Source: Massilia terrae
Lineage (GTDB): Bacteria > Pseudomonadota > Gammaproteobacteria > Burkholderiales > Burkholderiaceae_D
Direction of reading: 5' to 3'
Assembly (NCBI RefSeq): GCF_024753145.1
Contig: NZ_JANUGU010000005.1
Span: 124,001 to 188,000, forward strand
DNA length: 64,000 nt
Shown here: positions 22,074 to 30,003 of the stretch, piece by piece
Layout: the number at the start of each line of letters is the position of its first letter
How positions within the stretch are numbered: position 1 is the first letter of the stretch
Made by a program: the position numbers and the translations under genes
Notes under the pieces: model-generated
The model's input: the letters and a program-made list of their open reading frames with translations, nothing else
Told to the model about the DNA's origin: nothing
The model's database searches: none

Positions 22074-22631
22074 ATGGCATTGCACATCGTCCACTTCATC
22101 GGGCCGATCAACCAGCATTCCGCGTGCACGGTGCGCAACTTGTGCCTGCAGGCCCTACAGAGCGGGGCCAGCGAGATCGAGCTGCACATGTCGACCGAGG
22201 GCGGCAATATGACGGCCGGCTTCGCGCTGTATTTTTTCCTGAAGTCGCTGCCGCTGCCGCTGACCACGCATAACATCGGCAGCGTCGAATCGGTCGGCGT
22301 GCCGATCTTCCTCGCCGCCGGCAAGCGCTATGCCTGTCCCGGCACCCGCTTCCTCGTGCATCCGCTGCACTGGGGCTTCGGCAACCTGGTGGCGGCCGAC
22401 CACGCGCGCGTGTCCGAGTGGCGCGAATGCCTCGATTTCGATGCCGAACGCTATGCCCGCATCTTCGACGAGGCCACCAGCGATGCCGGCGTCCCCTCCG
22501 ATATCCGCGCCAACCTGTACGGCAATGCGCGCATCTTCGATGCCGACGAAGCACTGGCAGCCGGCATCATCCACAGCGTGGTGCAGGCGCGCTTGCCGGA
22601 AGCCGGCGTCACCTCGCACTGGTGGAACTGA
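22074..22631 (+). CDS. ClpP-like serine protease/SDH-fold protein
   Basis: A 185-aa protein of the ClpP/crotonase-like fold. The segment GSVESVGVPIFLAAG lines up with the ClpP nucleophile loop, giving a Ser in ESVG, and LVHPLHWG lines up with the ClpP active-site His region. The N-terminal substrate strand (STEGGNMTAGFAL) is also conserved. It lacks the usual ClpP head and handle spacing, and no ClpX or ClpA is nearby, so it may be a stand-alone paralogue. Start ATG at 22074 follows GGGAGAGAAC. Function is otherwise unknown. Confidence 0.75.
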   Translation: MALHIVHFIGPINQHSACTVRNLCLQALQSGASEIELHMSTEGGNMTAGFALYFFLKSLPLPLTTHNIGSVESVGVPIFLAAGKRYACPGTRFLVHPLHWGFGNLVAADHARVSEWRECLDFDAERYARIFDEATSDAGVPSDIRANLYGNARIFDADEALAAGIIHSVVQARLPEAGVTSHWWN

Positions 22632-22767
22632 AGCCAGCCCCCCAACTTGCAGCGTTGATAAGCTTCGCATAGAATCGGCCTTTGCGGCCATGCTTCCGAG
22701 CACCGCAAGCGCTGCGGCAAGACGCCGCGCGCGCAAGCCAGACCCCACATTTCTTTCACGGTGAGCC

Positions 22768-24066
22768 TTGGATACCGTACCGCTTTGGGCGCTCGTCCTC
22801 GCACTCGTCCTGTTGATTCTCTGCTCGGCCTTTTTCGCGATGGCCGAAACGGCCCTGATGGCCGCCAACAAGTACCGCCTGCGCCACCTGGCCAAGCGCG
22901 GCAACCGCCGTGCGATCACCACGCTGTGGCTGCTCGACCGCACCGACAAGCTGCTGTCGCTGGTGCTGATCGCCAACACGCTGATCAATGCGATGGCCAC
23001 CGCGCTGGTGACCGCCATCGCGATCCTGTTCTTCGGCCACGAAGAAAGCGTGATCACCATCGCCACCGCGGTGGTGGCCTTCCTGCTGATCGTGTTCGCG
23101 GAAATTTCGCCGAAGGTGATCGGGGCCACGCATCCGGAGTACATCTCGCTGTCGTCCAGTTTCCTGCTGAAATGGCTGATGGGCGTGGCCAAGCCGGTGA
23201 TCTGGTTCGTCAACCTGTTCGTGTCGACCATCCTGCGGCCCTTCGGCATCCGCTCCGGCGAAAGCGGGCACCAGCACCGGCTGTCGCCGGAGGAATTGCG
23301 CTCGATCGTCCTCGAAGGCGGCAACTTCATTCCGCAGAAACACAAGAGCATCCTGCTCAACCTGTTTGACTTGGAAAAGATTTCGGTCGAGGACGTGATG
23401 ACGCCGCGCGCCCAGATCGAGGCCCTGAACCTGGCCCAGCCGATCGAAGAGATCAAGAACGAGCTGGCGACGTGTTATCACAACAAGCTGCCGGTCTACG
23501 AAGGCGAGATCAACAAGATCCTCGGCATCCTGCACGTGCGCAAGGCGGTCGGCCTGCTGAACCAGACCGAGGACTTGACCGTCGAACATTTCCGCGAACT
23601 GCTGACCGAGCCCTACTACATCCCCCAGGACACCGGTGTATTTACTCAGCTCCAGTATTTCCAGGAAAACCGCGAACGCCTCGGCATCATCGTCGACGAA
23701 TACGGCGAAGTGCAGGGACTGGTGACGCTGGAAGACATCATCGAGGAAATGATCGGCGACTTCACCACCTCGATGCCGGGCGCCGGCGGCAGCGACAGCA
23801 TGCGCTGGAATGCGCAGGGCGAATGCCTGCTGGAAGCGACCACGCCGTTGCGCGACATCAACAAGCACCTCGGCCTGAACCTGCCGACCGACGGCCCCAA
23901 GACCATCAACGGCCTGCTGCTGGAGCAGCTGCAGGACATCCCCGATGCGCCGATCGCGCTCAAGATCGGCAACTGCGTGATCGAAGTGGTGCAGGTGCAG
24001 AACCAGGCCATCAAGGTCGTCAAACTGCTGCGGCCGAGCGGACGCCGCCAGCAACTCGCGGCCTGA
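22768..24066 (+). CDS. CorC/HlyC-type membrane protein with CBS pair
   Basis: A 432-aa protein with the three parts of this family: an N-terminal CNNM/DUF21 membrane domain of three to four helices (residues 1-180), a CBS-domain pair (about 210-340, including DVMTPRAQIEAL and IIVDEYGEVQGLVTLEDI), and a C-terminal CorC_HlyC domain (about 350-430). Such proteins take part in magnesium or other divalent cation export. The start is TTG at 22768, with GGTGAG very close upstream; no ATG fits the membrane domain. It precedes pilB by 241 bp and appears to be its own transcript. Confidence 0.85.
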   Translation: MDTVPLWALVLALVLLILCSAFFAMAETALMAANKYRLRHLAKRGNRRAITTLWLLDRTDKLLSLVLIANTLINAMATALVTAIAILFFGHEESVITIATAVVAFLLIVFAEISPKVIGATHPEYISLSSSFLLKWLMGVAKPVIWFVNLFVSTILRPFGIRSGESGHQHRLSPEELRSIVLEGGNFIPQKHKSILLNLFDLEKISVEDVMTPRAQIEALNLAQPIEEIKNELATCYHNKLPVYEGEINKILGILHVRKAVGLLNQTEDLTVEHFRELLTEPYYIPQDTGVFTQLQYFQENRERLGIIVDEYGEVQGLVTLEDIIEEMIGDFTTSMPGAGGSDSMRWNAQGECLLEATTPLRDINKHLGLNLPTDGPKTINGLLLEQLQDIPDAPIALKIGNCVIEVVQVQNQAIKVVKLLRPSGRRQQLAA

Positions 24067-24307
24067 TCCGGTTCGCCGGCGCACCGCCTGCCATTATCGA
24101 AGTGGCAGTACACTTGACTTTATACAAAGCGAGTGGGCGGCGCCGGCGCACCATGCGATTTTCGGCTGCGTGGTGCAGGCGCATCTTTCCCACGCCACAA
24201 GGCTTTACAAAAGTTTTTCCCAGAGGCATCATCCGAAAGTCCGCCGGGGCAGATCATGCGCTGTCCGGTGATTTCGTCCGTCTTCCGGTCTCCTAAAAAC
24301 GGCACCT

Positions 24308-26035
24308 ATGGCAGCAGTTCTACCTACCGCGACTTCAGGCACACCGATGTCCGGTTTGGCACGCGCGCTGGTCCAGGCGGGGCGCCTGACGTCCGCGCAG
24401 GCGGAAACGCTGCAGAAGAATGCCAGCGCCGAAAAGACCCAGTTCATCGACGCCCTGCTGAGCAGCGGCGACATGGACAGCGGATCGCTGGCCGTGTTCT
24501 GCGCCGAGACCTTCGGCTATCCCCTGCTCGACCTGTCGGCCTGCAACGCCGACATGCTGCGCGGCGCGCCGATCGATCCCAAGCTGATGCAGGCGCAGCG
24601 CGTGATCGCGCTGGCCAAGCGCGGCAACAAGATGTCGGTGGGGCTGTCCGACCCGACCAACACCCAGGCGCTGGACCAGATCAAGTTCCAGAGCGAAGCC
24701 ACGGTCGAGCCGGTCATCGTCGCCCACGACGCCTTGCTCACTATGCTGGCGCAGCTGACCAAGAGCGCCGAGGACGCGCTCAATGAACTGGCCGGCGAAG
24801 AAGACGACATCGAGTTCGCCGAAGAAGAAGCGCAGCAGCCGGCGCCGGCGGAATCGCCCAGCGAGGTCGAAGACGCGCCGATCGTCCGCTTCCTCAACAA
24901 GATCCTGACCGACGCGATCACGCTCGGCGCATCGGACATCCATTTCGAACCCTTCGAAAAGTTCTACCGCATCCGCATGCGCATCGACGGCGTGCTGCGC
25001 GAGCATGCCTCGCCGCCACTGGCCATCCGCGAGAAGCTGGTGTCGCGCATCAAGGTGCTGTCCAAGCTCGACATTTCCGAAAAGCGCATTCCGCAGGACG
25101 GCCGCCTGCGCCTGATCGTGTCGCCGACCAAGACCGTCGACTTCCGCGTCAGCACCCTGCCCACGCTGTTCGGCGAAAAGACCGTGATGCGTATCCTGGA
25201 CGCGACCCAGGCGCAGATGGGCATCGATTCGCTCGGCTACGAGCCGGACCAGAAGGAATTGCTGCTGGACGCGATCCAGCGCCCCTACGGCATGGTGCTG
25301 GTCACCGGCCCGACCGGCTCCGGCAAAACGGTGTCGCTGTACTCCTGCCTGAACGTGATCAACAAGCCGGGCATCAACATCTCGACGGCGGAAGACCCGG
25401 CCGAGATCAACCTGCCGGGCGTCAACCAGGTCAACGTCAACGACAAGGCCGGCCTCACGTTTGCGGCGGCGCTGAAGTCCTTCCTGCGCCAGGATCCGGA
25501 CGTGATCATGGTCGGTGAGATTCGCGACCTGGAAACCGCCGACATTGCGATCAAGGCCGCCCAGACCGGCCACATGGTGTTCTCGACCCTGCACACCAAC
25601 GACGGCCCGTCGACGCTGACGCGCCTGATGAATATGGGCGTGGCGCCGTTCAACATCGCCTCGTCGATCATCCTGATCACCGCGCAGCGCCTGGCGCGCC
25701 GGCTGTGCTCGTGCAAGCAGCCGCTGGAGGCCACACGCGAAGCGCTGCTGGCGGCCGGCTACCGCGAATCCGACCTCGAAGGCGACTGGAAGCCCTACGG
25801 CCCGGTCGGCTGCGACCGCTGCATGGGCAGCGGCTACAAGGGCCGGGTCGGCATCTACCAGGTCATGCCGATTTCGCCGGCCATTGAAAAACTGATTCTA
25901 TCGAACGGCAATTCGATGCAGATTGCCGCCCAGGCCGACTCGGAGGGCATCAACTCGCTGCGCCGCTCCGGCCTGATGAAAGTGAAGCAAGGAATGACGA
26001 GCCTTGAAGAAGTGCTCGGCTGCACCAACGAATAA
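24308..26035 (+). CDS. pilB: Type IV pilus assembly ATPase PilB
   Basis: A 575-aa GspE/PilB ATPase that drives pilus extension from the cytoplasmic face of the inner membrane. It has an MshEN-type N-terminal domain, Walker A GPTGSGKT near residue 334, Asp-box and Walker B in DPDVIMVGEIRD near residue 395, a His box (TLHTND), and the zinc tetracysteine CSCK ... CDRC between about residues 467 and 504. Length is normal. It is followed by pilC after 8 nt. The usual third partner, pilD, lies 12 kb away. Confidence 0.95.
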   Translation: MAAVLPTATSGTPMSGLARALVQAGRLTSAQAETLQKNASAEKTQFIDALLSSGDMDSGSLAVFCAETFGYPLLDLSACNADMLRGAPIDPKLMQAQRVIALAKRGNKMSVGLSDPTNTQALDQIKFQSEATVEPVIVAHDALLTMLAQLTKSAEDALNELAGEEDDIEFAEEEAQQPAPAESPSEVEDAPIVRFLNKILTDAITLGASDIHFEPFEKFYRIRMRIDGVLREHASPPLAIREKLVSRIKVLSKLDISEKRIPQDGRLRLIVSPTKTVDFRVSTLPTLFGEKTVMRILDATQAQMGIDSLGYEPDQKELLLDAIQRPYGMVLVTGPTGSGKTVSLYSCLNVINKPGINISTAEDPAEINLPGVNQVNVNDKAGLTFAAALKSFLRQDPDVIMVGEIRDLETADIAIKAAQTGHMVFSTLHTNDGPSTLTRLMNMGVAPFNIASSIILITAQRLARRLCSCKQPLEATREALLAAGYRESDLEGDWKPYGPVGCDRCMGSGYKGRVGIYQVMPISPAIEKLILSNGNSMQIAAQADSEGINSLRRSGLMKVKQGMTSLEEVLGCTNE

Positions 26036-26043
26036 GGGAACAC

Positions 26044-27279
26044 ATGGCCACTTCCGCACCATCGCGCAGCGCGGGCGCTTCTGCCAGCAAGGAAACTGTC
26101 TATGCCTGGGAAGGCAAGGACAAGTCTGGCCGCACCGTACGCGGCGAACTGCGGGCCGGCGGCGAAGCGATCGTCAACGTCACGCTGCGCCGCCAGGGCA
26201 TCCTGGTCACCAAGGTCAAGAAGAAGGTCTACCGCGCCGGCAAGAAGATCACGGACAAGGACCTGACCATGTTCACCCGCCAGCTGGCGACGATGATGAA
26301 GGCCGGCGTGCCGCTGCTGCAATCGTTCGACATCGTCGGCCGCGGCCATGCCAACCCGTCCATGTCCAAGCTGATCATGGACCTGCGCGCCGACGTCGAG
26401 ACCGGTACCGCGCTGAACAACGCCTTCCGCAAATATCCGCTGTATTTCGACGCCCTGTTCTGCAACCTGGTGGGCGCCGGCGAACAGGCCGGTATCCTGG
26501 AAGACCTGCTGGCGCGCCTGGCCATCTATAAAGAGAAGACGCTCGCGGTCAAGGCCAAGATCAAGTCGGCCCTGATGTATCCGTGTTCGATCATGGCGAT
26601 CGCCTTCGTGGTCACTTCGGTCATCATGATCTGGGTGGTGCCGGCGTTCAAATCTGTGTTCTCCAGCTTCGGCGCCGACCTGCCGACCCCGACCCTGGTC
26701 GTGATTTCGATCTCCGAATTCTTCGTCGCCTACTGGTACCTGATCTTCGGCGGGCTGTTCGGCGCGCTGTACTTCTTCTTCCAGTCGTGGCGGCGCTCGG
26801 TCAAGGTGCAGAACGCGATGGACCGCATCCTGCTGCGCCTGCCCGTGTTCGGCAGCGTGATCCGCAAGGCGACCATCGCCCGCTGGACCCGCACCCTGTC
26901 GACCATGTTCGCGGCCGGCGTGCCGCTGGTCGAGGCGCTCGATTCCGTCGGCGGCGCATCCGGCAACTACGTGTACGTGGAAGCCACCAAGCGCATCCAG
27001 ACCGAGGTGTCGACCGGCACCAGCCTGACCATCGCGATGCAGAACACCGAGGTGTTCCCGAACCTGGTCACCCAGATGGTCGCGATCGGCGAGGAATCCG
27101 GCGCGCTCGACGGCATGCTCGGCAAGGTGGCCGACTTCTTCGAGGAAGAAGTGGACGAGGCCGTGGCCGGCCTGTCCTCGCTGATGGAACCGCTGATCAT
27201 GGTGGTCCTCGGCGTGCTGATCGGCGGCCTGGTGGTCGCGATGTACCTGCCGATCTTCAAGCTGGGTTCGGTGGTGTAA
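26044..27279 (+). CDS. pilC: Type IV pilus inner-membrane platform protein PilC
   Basis: A 411-aa polytopic protein with two T2SSF domains, each ending in a membrane segment (around residues 170-240 and 375-405). The conserved TRQLATMMKAGVPL and TLSTMFAAGVPL repeats open the two domains, as usual. It forms the platform on which PilB acts. The gene is complete; its stop at 27277-27279 is only 10 bp from the left tip of the mobile element, so the insertion spared the coding region but cut the gene from pilD. Confidence 0.95.
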   Translation: MATSAPSRSAGASASKETVYAWEGKDKSGRTVRGELRAGGEAIVNVTLRRQGILVTKVKKKVYRAGKKITDKDLTMFTRQLATMMKAGVPLLQSFDIVGRGHANPSMSKLIMDLRADVETGTALNNAFRKYPLYFDALFCNLVGAGEQAGILEDLLARLAIYKEKTLAVKAKIKSALMYPCSIMAIAFVVTSVIMIWVVPAFKSVFSSFGADLPTPTLVVISISEFFVAYWYLIFGGLFGALYFFFQSWRRSVKVQNAMDRILLRLPVFGSVIRKATIARWTRTLSTMFAAGVPLVEALDSVGGASGNYVYVEATKRIQTEVSTGTSLTIAMQNTEVFPNLVTQMVAIGEESGALDGMLGKVADFFEEEVDEAVAGLSSLMEPLIMVVLGVLIGGLVVAMYLPIFKLGSVV

Positions 27280-27289
27280 AAGGCGTCAT

Positions 27290-27367
27290 GCTGTAGATTT
27301 TCAGAATACTTCACGGTGTCTCAGAAAAATTTGCAGTGAGTTCGCAGTGTTCTCACGTAGTTCGCGG
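27290..27367 (+). repeat. Left end of the mobile element: tip and three binding-site-like repeats
   Basis: The tip GCTGTAG is at 27290-27296. Site L1 is 27301-27316, L2 is 27320-27336 and L3 is 27352-27367, each running from TCA or CTCA to a T-T-Y-G/A-C-R-G tail. A tail without a head, TTCGCAG, lies at 27341-27347. The four tails are spaced 20, 11 and 20 nt apart. Confidence 0.7.
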
Positions 27368-27501
27368 TAGATCTGCCGTCCTAGCAGCAGATCTACTTCT
27401 GCAATTCCTCTTTCAGCCACTTGCTGATGGCTAGAATCTCGGTAAAAAAAATAGACGCGTGCATTGCTACATCGGTAACCATGTAAGGAAGGAAGCGGCA
27501 A

Positions 27502-27527
27502 TAAAAAAAACGGCCTTGCGGCCGTTG
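27502..27527 (-). terminator. Terminator of the nitrilase-small protein operon
   Basis: On the minus strand ACGGCCGCAAGGCCGT folds into a GC-rich hairpin with a short loop, followed by eight T residues. It lies 13 nt past the small-protein stop and closes the minus-strand operon of the mobile element. Confidence 0.88.
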
Positions 27528-27540
27528 TTTAGTGTTTCAC

Positions 27541-27951
27541 TTACTTGGCTTTCGTCGAAATCTGCCTTTTGGTGACCATAGTCACTATGCTCTGTCGCTT
27601 GATCGTCCTCGCCTTCGCGCTGACGCTTTGTGACGCACGGGCGTCCTTGTCGCTTCCAAGAACGCTGGCTGCCAAGCGGTGCACGTGAGAGCCAGACGGC
27701 TTCTGTGACAGGACACTGCCGGCTAATACACGCGTCTGTTCGCTGTAGCGCGTGGCATTGGTTATAACTTGCCCTGCCAACGTGCGCGGGTTCTGGTTCG
27801 GCTTCGGATTGGCGCGTTCAGCATGGTGCTGCGGTGCTGAGGCGCCGGCAAGAGCACGACCATATTTGTCGTTGAAGGCGTCCACTACCGGTTTTTCAGA
27901 GTCGAACAGACGGCGGCCGCCTGCACTGAAAAACTCTTGGATTTTAGACAT
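27541..27951 (-). CDS. Small protein with internal repeats, unknown function
   Basis: A 136-aa protein, basic (many Lys and Arg at the C-terminus), with no membrane segment or signal. The start is well supported by AAAGGAG 7 nt upstream of the ATG. Residues from about 56 to 97 hold three related motifs, TLAGQVI, VLAGSVL and LAASVLG, spaced 17 to 18 residues apart; this may be a short helical repeat. It lies 44 nt downstream of the nitrilase-like gene in the same operon and ends before a strong terminator, so it probably works with that protein. I do not recognise a family. Confidence 0.75.
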   Translation of the reverse strand: MSKIQEFFSAGGRRLFDSEKPVVDAFNDKYGRALAGASAPQHHAERANPKPNQNPRTLAGQVITNATRYSEQTRVLAGSVLSQKPSGSHVHRLAASVLGSDKDARASQSVSAKARTIKRQSIVTMVTKRQISTKAK

Positions 27952-27995
27952 TATGAAACTCCTTTATGCCAGTCTAGCCTTGTCCAGTGCCGAGA

Positions 27996-29756
27996 TCAAG
28001 TCCAGTTGTCCGGACGTGTGCCCGCGACGATAGCGTGTTGTGACACAAACGACAGCGCCCGGGCATGCGATTGGTCGGATCGGTTATCTAAGGTCGTTTG
28101 GTGCCGCGGATTGCTCTGCAGCGTCAAAAGCACGCCGTTGGCAGGATCTGGCAACACGATGTCTATCGATGCCCCCGCCTGCGTCCAGCGAGCGATTACG
28201 CGCTCCGGCGGCGTCTCCGGATTTGCAGTAGTAACATAGTAGGCGTTTGACAGATCGACCGTCGCAGCGCAGGTCAACGATAGTACCGCGCAGCCAGGCT
28301 CGTCAGCGAGGACGCCGGCATACCGACCAGGCCATCGTGATCCCAACTGCGGCCCGTCCATGAGTAGTGCGACGACGAGGTTTGGCCCCACCGCTCGGAT
28401 TGCATTCATCGCTGGCTCCATCCGGGCCAGATCTTCACAGATGAGCGTTACCAGCGAGGTGTCCTTGCGGAACGCATAAAAGGGCAACCGGCGCATGCTG
28501 ACATCGATATCCTCCCACCACTGCGCGTTGTCAGGGTCCGGGTCGAAGTCAAGACCATACGACTTTGCCTGCGGCCCGTCGATCCGCCAACGGTGGTGCT
28601 TGTTCTGAGGTTTCGCGACCTGGCTATCCATGAAGAGTGTGTACGCCTGGTTCAACCAGCGTCCAGAGTCTTCATCATGCTCGAGCACCCCTGTGATCAA
28701 AAACTCGATCCCGCTGCCCCGGAGCGCGTCGATCAAGCCGATCGTTGTGTCCTCGTCGAGTGCGCATTCGGGCAAGACAACCCCATTGGGCTTTTGTCCG
28801 TCGGCCTGAGCAGCTGCAGCCTCGATCAGTGGCAGAATGAGCTCTTTGGCAAGCGCCTCGCCGGTAAGCCGCTTGCCATCCTTCGTCTCGAGCCACTTCT
28901 GGTCCAGTCCGAAAAACGCCGCATGCGTGGTGCCGTTCTTCATCTTGCGGCGTGCGCTCGAGAGAACAAAGCTGTCAGGCGGAATCACGTACGGAAAAGG
29001 TACTAGCAGCAACCGCAGCGCCGACGAGCCACCTCCGTGGGCATCCCGCGACACCAGACGCCATTCGGAATCGAGCACTGTTCGACACGGCAGCAAGGCC
29101 AGGTTGTGGCTGAGCGAGCGGATCGTACATCCCTTGTCGGTCGTAATCGACTTGGGCAGTACCACGACCTGGTCCGCGGGAACCATCCGGCACAGAGAGT
29201 TCGGCCAGTCGGGCAGCCGGTACAATGGCTTTTGCCCCGGCTCAAGCGCTGCACTGATCAGCACCGCAGTGGCGAAGTCGTTCAACTCACCGTCCGTGGC
29301 CGTATCCCAGCCCATACCCTGACTGACCTCGTCGGCGATCGCGAACAGCATGAACAAGGTGGCCTGAACATCGGGAATGTTTCTGATGTCCTCCAATGCC
29401 ATTTCGCCATACACCGCCACTAATGACGCCCAGAGCTCCGCAACCTCGGCTGGTACCGCGAGAAGATTGTCCCAGGAAGCTGCGATGTCGTGCACCGCCT
29501 GCAGATAAGTCTCGTGCGCTGGAAGATCCGTACGGTCGGGACTGGCTTGGGTGTAGCAGCCGCTGTGATCGATGATTGTTCCCACGACCGCAAAGACATC
29601 GGGCGGCCAAGTTGGACAGGTCTGATACGTCGGGGAGACACGAGCGCTAAAGCTATCTAGCGGTTCACCGAAAGGCTCCGCAACTGGTCCCGCAGGCAGA
29701 AGCTGACGAATGACGTCGAGGATACGCATGTTGCCGTGCAATTGGAAAAGCGACAA
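27996..29756 (-). CDS. Protein with C-terminal nitrilase-fold domain, putative defence effector or signalling enzyme
   Basis: A 586-aa protein in two parts. The first 290 residues match no family I know and look mostly helical. The second half is a carbon-nitrogen hydrolase domain with the three catalytic residues in order: E330 in VVLPECALDE, K386 in NKHHRW, and C440 in LICEDLAR, followed by the usual LVVALLMDGPQL strand. Spacing is somewhat wider than in stand-alone nitrilases. The TTG start at 29756 has GAGG 5 nt upstream; ATG at 29729 is the alternative. It is divergent from the STAND protein inside the mobile element. Nitrilase domains occur fused to reverse transcriptases in DRT type 1 defence; this pairing differs. 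Antiviral function is inferred. Confidence 0.75.
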   Translation of the reverse strand: MSLFQLHGNMRILDVIRQLLPAGPVAEPFGEPLDSFSARVSPTYQTCPTWPPDVFAVVGTIIDHSGCYTQASPDRTDLPAHETYLQAVHDIAASWDNLLAVPAEVAELWASLVAVYGEMALEDIRNIPDVQATLFMLFAIADEVSQGMGWDTATDGELNDFATAVLISAALEPGQKPLYRLPDWPNSLCRMVPADQVVVLPKSITTDKGCTIRSLSHNLALLPCRTVLDSEWRLVSRDAHGGGSSALRLLLVPFPYVIPPDSFVLSSARRKMKNGTTHAAFFGLDQKWLETKDGKRLTGEALAKELILPLIEAAAAQADGQKPNGVVLPECALDEDTTIGLIDALRGSGIEFLITGVLEHDEDSGRWLNQAYTLFMDSQVAKPQNKHHRWRIDGPQAKSYGLDFDPDPDNAQWWEDIDVSMRRLPFYAFRKDTSLVTLICEDLARMEPAMNAIRAVGPNLVVALLMDGPQLGSRWPGRYAGVLADEPGCAVLSLTCAATVDLSNAYYVTTANPETPPERVIARWTQAGASIDIVLPDPANGVLLTLQSNPRHQTTLDNRSDQSHARALSFVSQHAIVAGTRPDNWT

Positions 29757-30003
29757 GGATACCTCAACCGCGTGCTACGTCAATCAACAGTTGTCTAGTG
29801 AACTGAAGCAGCCACTTGCCACAGCAGAAGAGTAGGATAATGAGACCGCTTCTTGCGAGAAACACAGCCCAAGCTCTACACTGACCTTGCGACCGACCGC
29901 TATCGGGCCAGAAGCCGACGGACAGCACACGTCTATGAACCACAGTCAGATGCCGCTCGTGAGTTTCACCCAATATGTCCCAAACACCAAATTCCATGCA
30001 TAT
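29757..30003. promoter_or_regulatory. Divergent control region of the putative defence genes
   Basis: The 247 bp between the two divergent starts must hold both promoters. On the plus strand TTGCCA followed after 16 nt by TAATGA (about 29813-29840) is a weak candidate. The plus-strand frame stays open through part of this region, so the STAND gene could start earlier, at ATG 29935 or TTG 29887. Confidence 0.4.

Noticed and set aside
22761-23369. Plus-strand frame overlapping the CorC/HlyC gene
   Set aside because: It overlaps the supported membrane-protein gene in another frame and gives no recognised product.
27301-27367. CRISPR-like repeats at the left end of the element
   Set aside because: The repeats are 16-17 bp, diverged, unevenly spaced and mirrored at the other end; they fit transposase sites better, and no cas gene is present.
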